64,000 nt of DNA from Anastatus disparis. Its lineage: Eukaryota; Arthropoda; Insecta; Hymenoptera; Eupelmidae. A model generated the notes under the pieces. That model searched no databases. It was not told where the DNA came from and was given only the letters and a program-made list of their open reading frames with translations. The stretch lies in the NCBI GenBank assembly GCA_017163975.1, contig JAFFSR010000317.1, forward strand, positions 986,001 to 1,050,000, written 5' to 3'. Shown in pieces: positions 55,251 through 64,000 of the stretch (within the stretch, counting starts at the first letter, position 1; the number at the start of each line of letters is the position of its first letter). The position numbers and the translations under genes are program-made.

Positions 55251-58097
55251 TTAATCTAAGTCGAGCAAGTACCCTCTCACCGCTGCTTTGAACCTGCTGA
55301 GAGATGGAAGATGTTTAATCTCAACAGGCAGGGAGTTCCAAAAATGCGCACCTTGAACTTGGAAGGAATTCCTTCCAGTCTCAGTGCGCATAAAGGGCAC
55401 CGCAAGATCCTTAGTCTCTCCCCTAGTAGCCGCCCTAGGTACACGTCTAGTGAAGAGACTCACTAGATGCTCCGGAGTATTCATGCGCACGATTTTGTAC
55501 ATAAGCACAGCCAAAAAATACTGTCTCCTCGAATCAGTGCGCAGCCAACCCAACACGGTTCTATAAGGAGAGACATGATCACCCATTCTCAAACCCATTA
55601 CATATCTCACACATGAATTTTGTAATCTCTGTATTCGTCTTCTCAACTCCTGAGAAGCATCGAGCAGAACTACCGAACAATAGTCAAGATGTGGAAACAG
55701 CAGGGCGGTTGCTAGCTGTTTACGCAGAGTCTCCGTGGTGTACCGACGGAAAAACCGCAGGGCATACAAAACTCTATTAAACTTTTTTGTAATCATATCA
55801 ACGTGCGGTACCCATGAAAGTTTAGGGTCAAGCACAACACCAAGACTCGTCACGGAGTCAGAGAAAGGTATACTAATGCCTCCCTCAAGATCAATCGTAC
55901 GTGACCTATCAGCATAAAAAGAATTTATAAAACGACTATTGCCAAAGACGATTGCCTTGGTTTTATTAGAATTCAAAGTGAGAGAGACACCAGCAGCCCA
56001 CTCCGACACTGCTTTGGCCGCCCTCTGTAGAGTAAGAATACCCTCTTCCACATTCTCGCGAGGTACCTGCGTGTTAATTTGCAGATCGTCTGCATAGAGT
56101 AGGTGCTCGACGCAACTAGAGTCAAGAGCGTCACGTACGTCATTAATGTAAAGGCAAAACAACAGAGGCCCCAGTACTGAACCCTGCGGAACTCCAAGGT
56201 TGGTTGTCAGCCAACTCGATTCCTCGTTTAAATGCGTGGAAACCATTTGTTTCCTTCCTGATATATAGGAGTTAATCCACAAGAGAGCAGCCCTGGAAAG
56301 CCCCATCGATCTAAGCCTAGTAAGTAACTTGAAGGGAGAGATCGTGTCGAATGCCTTACTGAAGTTAAAAAGTAAAAGTAACGTGACGAGTTTTTTGTTT
56401 AGACCCGATCTTATGTCATCAGTGAATTTAAGAATAGCTGTTTGTGTCGAGTTGTGCTTTTTGAAGGCAGTCTGCATTGAGTCAAGTATTTTATTAGCAG
56501 TAATATACTCTTGCAACTGGTCATGGTCGATCTTCTCAAGTACCTTTGAAAGAAAACATAAAATAGCAATAGGCCTGAAGTCTTTAGGCGATTTGGGTGC
56601 AGAGCACTTCTTTAATGGCACAATACGTGCCTGCTTCCAAAGGCCAGGGAAAACCCCCCGCGCAAAAGAAGAATTGAACAGAGTCACAAGATGTTCACCA
56701 ATAAATGGTGATGCTTTAAGTATCACACTTTGCGGAATGCCGTCCTCCCCACGAGCCTGCGATGAGAAGTAAGAAACTGCAAGAATAACATCGTTAATAT
56801 TAATTGATTTAAAAGCGAAACCATTTTCGCTGCATTCAGAAAGAAACTTCTTACGTTCCTCACCATCATCATGCGGCGAAACCGACACCCCAGCAAAGTG
56901 CGCATTAAGCTCATCTGAAGCAAATCCATTCAGATCCCCTTGAGGTTCGGATAAGAGTCCCAGCTCTCTCAACTCCTTCCAGACATTACCACCCGCAAGA
57001 GCCTTGAACAGTCTGTTATGATAATATTCACTTCTTGCACGATCAATCTGCTCGTCCAACGTCTTACGTAAAATTTAAAATTCTGAAAAATATTTATTGT
57101 CCTTTGTCCGTTTGTATCGCCTATATGTGGTATCCCTCCTGCGCTGCATCTGTGACAACTCTCCATTCATCCATGGTGGTTTCTTTTTTGTACATTTAAA
57201 TATTTTCACTGGTGCTAAGTCTTCAATAGCAGCAGTAAGATTATCACAAATGCAGTCAAGTGCAGACTCAGGATCCACTATATCAGTTGTCAATTTGGAC
57301 CAATCACAGCCGGATAATTTCTCCAATAATAATTTTCCACTAATATTTTTATAATTTCGATACTTAATTGGATCTTGCACTAAACTGCTAGCATTGTAGG
57401 CTATAATAACTTCAATTAAATTGTGCCGACTATGAAAGTTCGCAGGTACGTTACGTGCGTCCAGTATGGTGTCATTGTCATCTACAAAAATCAGGTCAAT
57501 CCATGTGCGCGACGATGGAGTTATATGCATGGCATCGTGCTGGACCAACTGAAGCGAAAGCTCAGCGGACAGTTTACTAAGAAACTTCGCATCACTGCTT
57601 TTTCGCAGGAGATCGGCATTCAGATCTCCCATTGTAATCTTAAAAGAAAAATTGGAAGTCAAACTTACTAATTTATCAATTAGATCCGAATCTTTTGTAA
57701 AGGAAATGACAGGAGGACGGTAAATGACGAAAACCAACACAGATTCAGAGTTGCCTGCTTTAACAGAACAAAAAATGTATTCAGGCACTTCAGGCTTGCC
57801 ACTGGCATTTATAGTTGTGGTATTCGAAAAAGCTAATATCTCACATTTCAAACTATCTTTGACGTAAAGAGCAACCCCTCCTCCATGAAGGTTTCTATCC
57901 TGTCTAAAAATTTTATACCCTTTAACCTGAATGACGTCATCCGAGACAGTCGGACCCAGCCAGGTCTCAGCCACTCCAAACAGATCATAAGAATGGTCGT
58001 CACATAGGAGCTCACGCACCTGTCCAATGTGAGCCCTCAAAGAAGTCACATTCAAAAAGCCCGCTCGCAGTGCACCCCTTCTCCCTTTTCGACTCAC
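55251..58097 (-). pseudogene. ORF2: endonuclease-reverse transcriptase split by one TAA
   Basis: 58097-57078 encodes an APE-type endonuclease: FLNVTSLRAHIGQ, VAETWLG, GGGVALYVK, MGDLNADLL, SRTWIDLIFVDD and HSRHNLIEV. A single TAA (57075-57077) then interrupts the frame, which resumes immediately as ILRKTLDEQIDRAR. The reverse transcriptase follows: QARGEDGIPQ, FRPIAILCFLSKVLEKI, QTAFKKHNSTQTAI, FNFSKAFDTI, GVPQGSVLGPLLF and LLYADDLQI, then a thumb/C-terminal region to 55251. The motif A catalytic Asp (normally DFSKAFD) is Asn at residue 232 of the RT segment; the YADD Asps are intact. No ATG marks the 5' end. The frame is continuous with ORF1 except for its TGA. Confidence 0.88.
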
Positions 58098-58115
58098 CGA
58101 GGTGATCTGGCTTAG

Positions 58116-59885
58116 TCATTGGGGAGAGAGTTCATTATTATGTAACTTACTTTTAATAACAGGACATTCATCATTGGGAGCTATCTTAACAACATTGTCA
58201 ACCTTATTTAAACATCCACTAATCACACACGATTTGTCAGCAATAAAATTTTTGTCTACAATAACATTATTTGAATTACTTAGAATTTGATCTATATCAT
58301 CTTTAGTAGCAAATGTGTATGCTCTCTCCCCTCTCGCCCGTCTTGCCAGAAATCTGCCACTTCTATGCCAAATAAATTTAATACCTTTAACCTTAGCATA
58401 ATTCTTGAGATCTTTGAAATTTTTATATGTATCTTTTTGAAGGTATTCATTAATAAAAACCTTATAATGATTTTTTATGACAGACAGACTGGCAAAACGA
58501 GAAAGATCAATGTCTGCCGTTGATAAACTAGTGATTTTTCTTTTTTCATTTAATATTTTTTGAACCAGACTGGCCTCGGAGAGTCTGACTAGCAGCGAGT
58601 GAGCACCCCCCGGACCGTCCCTGATCACGCCGCTTCTAGATTCAGACGATGTTAAACACACAACCGACAAAATGTGTGACTGCATCAAATCCGGAAATAT
58701 GGTACTGAGGACAGCACAAACATAATCCTTCTGTCGAACATTAGCCGCTAAGCAGTCCAGTCCACTGGAGACCACTAATGAGCCACCCTCGATACCACAA
58801 TTTTGTGTATTGTGAGGATTATCCTTTGTTATTTCTGTATTGATAATTTGTGTGTTGACGTCTGCTGTTTCCTTTGAATTCGTGTCAGTGTGTGAGACAT
58901 TTTCACGCTCTTCTACACGCTCCTGCACACTGAGATCAGAGACGGTCTGCACCACGCATGCCAACCCCACCCCAAGTTCTGAAAAATTCTTGTCCACTCC
59001 ATTAAATTCAGCTTGTATAGCAGATTGAAGGCTATTAATTTTAGAATTTAAATTTAAATCAGTCTTATCATACTTCTCAATTAGAGTGGACAATTTATTT
59101 TCCAAACTACTGACTATCTCCCTTAATTTAATATTTTCATCAAGCAGCCTTGCCTGCATTACTTCAAAATTCTTTATTACTTTGTCCTGATTTTTAAGTT
59201 TATCTAAGATGCCTCGTAAGCCATCATCAATACCCATTATGCTGCTCTCAACACTCCGGATCCGATCGAAAGCGCCTAAGACTGAGTCAAGCTTACGAGA
59301 CAAATTTCCTTCAATTTCAGACAAAGCAGCTTGAGAAATGGAGATGTCAGCATTACTATTCAATTTTACATTGTTATTTGTTAAATTCATTGTTTTATTA
59401 TTTTTAATATTGGCAGCGGGGGCAACACGCGCAGCGCCACCTTTATTATGCGCCGGTTGAATTAAATTGTTCTTATTTAAAGTGTTACTTAAGCTAATCT
59501 TCTTATTTTTCGCCGCGCCACTAGCCTTCTGATGTTCCTTGGTTGTTGATTGCCCCTGTATGACGATAACCGGTGGTACTTGCGTGTCAGTTCTCGATGG
59601 AGTCGATGTGCTGAGGGGCGACTTCTTCTCTGCCTTACCGACATCAAGTAGTTGGCTATTATTAATGCTAGCATTACGAGCATGTGAACTGGAGGGGGTG
59701 CCTCTCTCATTCTTTGTCTTTGTCTTCACACATTTGTTGCAGGTATAATGGTAACCTGTGCCTACTAATTGTATGCGTATCATACATTTAGCATGACAGC
59801 GCTGACGACAAGTCGAGCAATTATATAATCTCTTTGTTCCACATATGTCAGATGACGGCTGCTTACATATGGCACATCGATCCAT
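58116..59885 (-). CDS. ORF1 of the non-LTR element: PHD-like finger, coiled coil, FP-C-like domain
   Basis: The ATG at 59883-59885 gives 589 residues and places the zinc finger at the very N-terminus; the frame extends upstream only from a GTG. Residues ~4-53 form a PHD/RING-like finger (CAIC, YNCSTC, CHAKC, YTCNKC). A Ser/Thr/Asn-rich linker follows, then a long coiled coil (LSEIEGNLSRKLDSVLGAF through SSLENKLSTLIEKYD and on). The C-terminal third has HSLLVRLSEASLVQKIL and YKVFINEYLQKDTY..IKFIWHRSGRFLARRA, which match the FP25K C-terminal-like domain seen in ORF1 of many insect retroelements. It likely binds the element RNA. It ends in TGA followed by CTA, in frame with ORF2. The frame is intact, unlike ORF2. 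Confidence 0.8.
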   Translation of the reverse strand: MDRCAICKQPSSDICGTKRLYNCSTCRQRCHAKCMIRIQLVGTGYHYTCNKCVKTKTKNERGTPSSSHARNASINNSQLLDVGKAEKKSPLSTSTPSRTDTQVPPVIVIQGQSTTKEHQKASGAAKNKKISLSNTLNKNNLIQPAHNKGGAARVAPAANIKNNKTMNLTNNNVKLNSNADISISQAALSEIEGNLSRKLDSVLGAFDRIRSVESSIMGIDDGLRGILDKLKNQDKVIKNFEVMQARLLDENIKLREIVSSLENKLSTLIEKYDKTDLNLNSKINSLQSAIQAEFNGVDKNFSELGVGLACVVQTVSDLSVQERVEERENVSHTDTNSKETADVNTQIINTEITKDNPHNTQNCGIEGGSLVVSSGLDCLAANVRQKDYVCAVLSTIFPDLMQSHILSVVCLTSSESRSGVIRDGPGGAHSLLVRLSEASLVQKILNEKRKITSLSTADIDLSRFASLSVIKNHYKVFINEYLQKDTYKNFKDLKNYAKVKGIKFIWHRSGRFLARRARGERAYTFATKDDIDQILSNSNNVIVDKNFIADKSCVISGCLNKVDNVVKIAPNDECPVIKSKLHNNELSPQ

Positions 59886-60100
59886 GATAGCGACCTCTTG
59901 CGGTAAATTTGAAAAATTTCGTCGCTTGGCGTGTTCTGAAAACCACCAAAATACTGCCTTTCCTCCAAAAACATTCAGTTTGTCACTAACCTCAAAAAAG
60001 CCCACCGGTCCAGAAAAACTCACATCAGCAAAGCAAGAACAGCATCACTGCTCACAAACTTGAAACAGACACTGTCTTGCATTAAGGCGCCTGCAAGTAC

Positions 60101-60324
60101 CCTGAAACAAAAACGCCCGAAGGCAGCTTGCGGCAGAAAAAAGTCAAAAAAGTACAGAGCGTCTTAAAGCACGTCTGGCGCTACTTACGTGTTCCAAATA
60201 CTTACGTGTTACAAATACATATCCAAATACATATAGAAGGTCGTTCTTTTTACGAGGTATCCGATGGTGACCTTGGATTTGACCTTGAACCTAATTTTCA
60301 AGGTTATTTTGAGGTCAACCTCAT
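60101..60324. other. Upstream of the non-LTR element; AAGGTCA-rich fragment
   Basis: Contains GTGACCTTGGATTTGACCTT and TTCAAGGTTATTTTGAGGTC, similar in style to the 122-bp repeats of CACAG element I (GGTCAAGGTCAAATTT), and a short direct repeat ACTTACGTGTT-CAAATAC at 60180-60225. It may be a remnant of a related element's end. Confidence 0.3.
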
Positions 60325-60465
60325 TTTTTTAAATGGGAAGCCCTACTTTTTATAGCGGAATCGAAAAAAGCCGAAAATTTTACGTCCGGGTATGTATTAA
60401 CGTAAAATTTTCCGCTCTTTTCGATTCCGCTATAAAAAGTAGGGGTTCCCGTTTAAAAAAATGAG
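60325..60465. repeat. Short palindrome, arms ~60 bp
   Basis: TAGCGGAATCGAAAAAAGC and GGGAAGCCCTACTTTTTATA pair with their inverted copies after a short loop at about 60390-60400 (TCCGGGTATGTATTAACG). The arms differ by a few bases. MITE remnant or hairpin; non-coding. Confidence 0.7.
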
Positions 60466-60991
60466 TCTAATTATTGTCAAAACTCGGATATTTTAAGAAT
60501 ATACTCAATTATCAGGGTGTCACTTAATTATGTAAAAGGAAGAAACAAAACTTTGAGCCACATAAGACACCTTGGTCCTTTTAAGTAGTTTTAACAGGCC
60601 AGTGGGCTGCAAGAGTCACATGATAGAGGGTCCATTCAATAAACATTTTCTATAATTATTTGACTTATCCTAGATATCAATAACTCTAATTAACATGTTG
60701 AGAATCGAAAATGGCGATTGAAACAAATAAATAATTCATTTTTTGATCTTCAACCTTTCCGCGACCCAGTAAATGTGGCGAGATATACTTTAAAGTAGAA
60801 TCCCATCCCATATTGAACTTAAAACTCTTAACACTAAGATATTACGAAAATGTACTGCTACAATCAACTGTTATATATCAAATGCTATAAGATGAGCAAA
60901 ATTATGTGTAAGTAGCATCACCAGAACAAAAAACTTTATGAAATCGGTAACTCTTACACTCATCCCAATACTTGTAGGGTATTCAAACGCT
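60466..60991. other. AT-rich stretch, nothing recognised
   Basis: No supported gene or repeat. Confidence 0.4.
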
Positions 60992-60995
60992 TTAA

Positions 60996-61351
60996 GAAGG
61001 ATCATCCGCTAGCTATAGTTTGTTGTTTGTAAAAATCGAAAGTTAAAAGAATTGTTCAAAATTTTTAAAAAAGTTAATTTGTACCTAGAAAAACATCACT
61101 GTTAATTTTCAGCTAGCCTTAACGACTGATTTTATTATTTATGCTCACCCAAAGTTTATTTTTTTACTACTATAAGATACAAAACACGCGAACTTTGAGT
61201 GAGCACATATAAAGAAATTACTCGTTAAGGCTACTTGAAAATTTACGGGGATTTTTCTCTTGGTATAAATAAATTATTTTCAAAATTTTGAAGAATTCTT
61301 TTAACTTTCAATTTTTATGAACAACAAACAATAACTAGCGGATGATCCTCC
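60996..61351. mobile_element. TTAA-type palindromic MITE (356 bp)
   Basis: Ends GAAGGATCATCCGCTAGC and inverted GGAGGATCATCCGCTAG. The left flank is TTAA (60992-60995), the right flank TTAG (61352-61355), a TTAA with one change. The arms pair through GTTGTTTGT, TTTTAACTTTC, TAGCCTTAACGA and CTCAAAGTT-type blocks around a loop near 61170. Confidence 0.75.
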
Positions 61352-61559
61352 TTAGGAAAAAAAAAAAATTTGAATATACCATTATCACCTACCAACATAG
61401 CATGAAATATTTATAAAATATTTTATGAAACATTTATGAAATATTCCTATGTCAGAGATAAACAATTTTCCTAGAATATTTCTTGAAATATTTTAGAAAC
61501 ATTTATGGAATATTACAAAAATATTTCATGGATTAGAAACAATCAAGGCTATCAAATTA

Positions 61560-61900
61560 CAGATAAAGTTAATATAAATTATTCTTTTCGGTTTTATAAT
61601 AATCCAGTAAATTTTTACGACAGTAGCCTAGATCTCATTTAGATTAGTATGTATATCTGCGTAGTAGAGCTACGTAATTTGCAATTTTTTCAGGAGTTTG
61701 TAGCCATATAAAATAAAAATTATTTCTAAAATTAAAACCACACAAATGAAGTTTCATAACAGGACCGATGATAGAAGGCAATCATCAAAACTAATTAGGT
61801 TGCCATATTCGTAGATTTCTTACTCTATCAAGTAATTTACACATGACAGAGAATAGTGTATTTATCATACGTTTTGTTTACAGTCAAATAACGCCAACGA
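61560..61900 (+). repeat. Separated unit of the ~575-bp repeat
   Basis: Contains TTTTTACGACAGTAGCCTAG, AGAGCTACGTAATTTGCAAT, TAGAAGGCAATCA and GTGTATTTATCATACGTTTT, in the same order and orientation as the 48700-53720 array but more diverged. Confidence 0.7.
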
Positions 61901-61904
61901 GTTA

Positions 61905-62421
61905 CATCAGAACGGTCTGACTCTCGCTTGCTCGACAGAACTGCACTTACCTTGGAGCGCTCACTTAGCGCGCCACTAGTTTCGCGTGGCACTTACGCGT
62001 GCAGTATACATATCCTATTGAAAATAATTACGTGTTTTTTTGACGTATTCAAACTACGTCATCAGAAGACGTAAAAGAAATACGTATTTCATTACGTCAT
62101 GATTTGAAACGGTTTTTCGTGTATTTTTTTCCAAAATACGTCATTTTTCACGTATCCCTACTGAAAATAATCACGTTTTTTCATGTATTTAAACTAAATT
62201 GTGGTAGCCACCCAGGATAAGGAGAATGAGAGAGAGATGTCTAAAGAACGCAAGAGAAAATATATAAGTAATATGTTATATATTATAAGTCGGTCAGTAT
62301 GACGGAGCACAAGGAATGTTGGAGCTAGACTGAATACAAGTAAGTGACCTGCTCGCTGCTTGTCATCGGTTTGATTTGACGCCTGCGCAAAGGCGTACTC
62401 ATGTATACGCTGACTAGTGTA
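61905..62421. other. TACGTCA-rich DNA and GC-richer segment, unassigned
   Basis: 61915-62010 is a GC-richer patch (CGCTCACTTAGCGCGCCACT). From 62020 to 62190 the words TACGT and TGACGTA recur many times, as they do in the palindrome at 62947. A 62205-62415 segment with GAGAGAGAG and AAAGGCGTACTCAT has no recognisable content. This may be one end of the TACGTCA-type element, separated from the rest by the insertions at 62422-62819. Confidence 0.3.
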
Positions 62422-62584
62422 AGGCTCGAATTTATAGTTCACACTTGGCACTCAGCACTCAGTTTACATGTATTAAACATCATTCTATCCTTGTTTTTCT
62501 TATGGAAGTAGAGTAAGATAGAATGATGTTTGATACATGTAAACTGAGTACTGAGTGCCAAGTGTGGACTATAAATTCGAGCCT
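62422..62584. mobile_element. Short palindromic repeat (163 bp)
   Basis: Near-perfect foldback: AGGCTCGAATTTATAGTTCA and CACTTGGCACTCAG pair with their inverted copies around the loop CTTGTTTTTCTTATGGAAGT. A half copy lies at 40781-40880. Confidence 0.75.
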
Positions 62585-62588
62585 AAGT

Positions 62589-62819
62589 TAGGGACTCTCT
62601 AGAAAGGGACTAGAAACTTCGTTCTGCGTTTTCTATTGGCTATCACAAACAAGAGATCTAAACCGGAAACTACATAAGAAAGTAATGTGATAGAAAGAGG
62701 CAGTAAATATTCCCCACGAAGACAACCCATGATGTTTTTTATAAGCACTTTATCCGTTCCTTTCCAGTTGAGATCAGTATGGCGGCAACATTTTCTTGTC
62801 CCTTCCTAGAGGATCCCTA
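62589..62819 (+). mobile_element. hAT-type MITE (231 bp), second copy
   Basis: Ends TAGGGACTCTCTAGAAAGGG and inverted TAGGGATCCTCTAGGAAGGG. Flanks GCCTAAGT and GAGTAAGT agree at six of eight positions, a decayed 8-bp duplication. It is the inverted homologue of 41656-41927 without the internal 41-bp duplication. Confidence 0.8.
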
Positions 62820-62946
62820 GAGTAAGTGCGCTTGTAGCGCCATACTCATAAATACATTATGTGTGTGTCCCAACAACATTATTAAATGACGTAAAAAAAT
62901 ACGTGTTTTGATACGTCTTTTTCTGAAAAGTTCGCTACTTTTGTTT

Positions 62947-63630
62947 CTCCAAATACGTCATTTTTTTAAATATTTGCAACGGTGTGCAGAACCATCTTAA
63001 AGTACAGATGACGTATTTTTTCAAAAAATAAGCCATTTATTATGTAATTAAACGAAATTTTAAATTATATCTTTACGAATAAAAAATTCGAGAAGACACT
63101 TATTTCCCATTCAATGGAAAAATCAAAAACGAGATATAATTCGTAGTTTTTACTCTTTGAGGATCGAAGAGCTTCTACGATTTAACTGAGTGTTCTGGCT
63201 TTATATGTCCACGACTTCGAAATCTGCCTAAAGGATCACAAAACTTAGAAAAATACCACCTAGTGACTTGCAGTCAAATTGATGATCGATTACATCGATT
63301 CGATTTTAAGTCACTAGGTGGCGTTTTTCTAAATTTTGTGATCCCTTACACAGATTTCTAAGTCGTGGACATATAAGGCCAGAACACTCAGTTGAATCGT
63401 AGAAGCTCTTCGATCTTCAAAGAGTTAAAACTACGAGATGTATCTCGTTTTTTATTTTTCCTTTGAAACGGAAATAAGTATCTTTTCAAATTATTTATTC
63501 GTAAGGATATAATTTAAAATTTCGTTTAATTACGTAAACAATGACTTGTTTTTTGGAAAAATACGTCATCTATGCTTTGAGATAGTTCTGCACACCGTCG
63601 CAAATACGTAAGAAAATGACGCATTTGGAG
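62947..63630. mobile_element. Palindromic element with TACGTCA words (~684 bp)
   Basis: CTCCAAATACGTCATTTTTT at 62947 pairs with the inverted sequence ending CATTTGGAG at 63630. The arms, about 325 bp each, match through TGTGCAGAAC, ATTACGTAA/TTATGTAAT, GATCGAAGAGCTTCTACGAT, TATATGTCCACGACTT and AGTCACTAGGTGG, around a centre near 63275. Non-coding. The TSD is not resolved. Confidence 0.75.
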
Positions 63631-64000
63631 AACATTTCAAGTAAGTTCATTAAAACACGAGTATGAATTTTTTTATTTATCACCCTTTTTTAGAGTTGTT
63701 CCCGTTCTTTAAATGTTCTAAGACTTGGAAAATCGTTTTATCATAGTAAAATAAACAAATGTAAGAATTGAAAATTCCAGGTAAATTCATTCAAACTCGA
63801 GATACAAATTTCAGAAACAATAGCTTAATGTTGTAATTACCAAGTGGCACTTTAAATTACAATGATAATTAAATTCTACATAAAACATTCTAAATTGAGT
63901 TAATATTTTATTCAGTTTCTTAACAAACTATAAATAAAAGAATAATATAAAGAAGCTTTTATTTTTTATACTTGATATTATACATGCTACTGCTTCATAA
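63631..64000. other. AT-rich end of window, nothing recognised
   Basis: No gene or repeat that I can support. Confidence 0.4.

Larger units (their letters stand above)
54726..60100 (-). mobile_element. CR1/Jockey-type non-LTR retrotransposon, nearly full length
   Basis: Read on the minus strand: a 5' leader, an ORF1, an ORF2 with endonuclease and reverse transcriptase, about 500 bp of 3' UTR, and a 3' terminus of short tandem repeats (ATCT)n at 54726-54750. A microsatellite tail instead of poly(A) is typical of the CR1 clade. The exact 5' end is not seen; the leader probably starts between 60024 and 60200. It interrupts DNA related to the ~575-bp array, which recurs at 61560. Two in-frame stops and a lost catalytic Asp make this copy inactive. 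Confidence 0.82.

Noticed and set aside
62194..62451. 85-codon minus-strand frame
   Set aside because: It crosses into the palindromic repeat at 62422 and has no recognisable content.

Overview
The window looks like intergenic DNA from an arthropod, probably insect, nuclear genome. It is strongly AT-rich and I recognise no intact host gene. Nearly everything that can be explained is a mobile element, a relic of one, or tandem-repeat DNA. The evidence for an animal of this kind is a piggyBac relic with TTAA borders, a Copia element primed from an internal site of initiator tRNA-Met, CR1/Jockey-type non-LTR retroelements with PHD-like and FP-C-like ORF1 proteins, hAT and TTAA miniature elements, and two gene fragments of types I associate with insect genomes. 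I cannot name the species.

Layout. 1-504 (minus) is the edge of a transposase-type gene running off the window, followed by about 85-bp repeats and a GC-richer block. 1814-21155 is bounded by a ~230-bp terminal inverted repeat and is read as one ~19.3-kb composite. It carries a 15-bp minisatellite in both orientations, and a CACAG-ended DNA transposon (element I, 3455-8810, TSD TTATTA) has landed in the left minisatellite. Its middle is a second large inverted repeat (10781-19012), whose left arm holds an internally deleted Copia element (11814-13588, TSD AATAT). The matching right arm preserves the empty site.

21156-29420 holds AT-rich DNA, a tRNA-like SINE fragment and a complete but dead piggyBac element (24593-29416). 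30313-32150 is a palindromic element carrying two younger TTAA-flanked palindromic MITEs. 32192-35053 is element II of the CACAG family, and 43867-45434 is a third, truncated copy. Between them are a palindrome, two exons of a decayed gene (37029-37783), a TTAA element with ~680-bp inverted termini (38024-40755), a hAT-type MITE, a ~148-bp tandem array and another TTAA MITE.

46.4-48.5 kb holds relics of two non-LTR ORF1 genes. 48.7-53.7 kb is a ~575-bp tandem array, and a further copy at 61.6-61.9 kb lies beyond a nearly full-length CR1/Jockey-type retroelement (54726 to about 60100, minus strand). The right end has more palindromic and hAT-type miniature elements and a palindrome rich in TACGTCA words.

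The best candidate for something undescribed is the CACAG/TTATTA transposon family. It has a ~619-residue protein with a putative RNase H-like DDE core that I cannot place in a named superfamily. All three copies in the window have a head-to-head foldback structure in which an inverted 3' part of the gene is joined to the main copy. The second most interesting point is the retroelement whose ORF1, endonuclease and reverse transcriptase lie in one frame separated only by two stops, the first in a UGA-CUA context.
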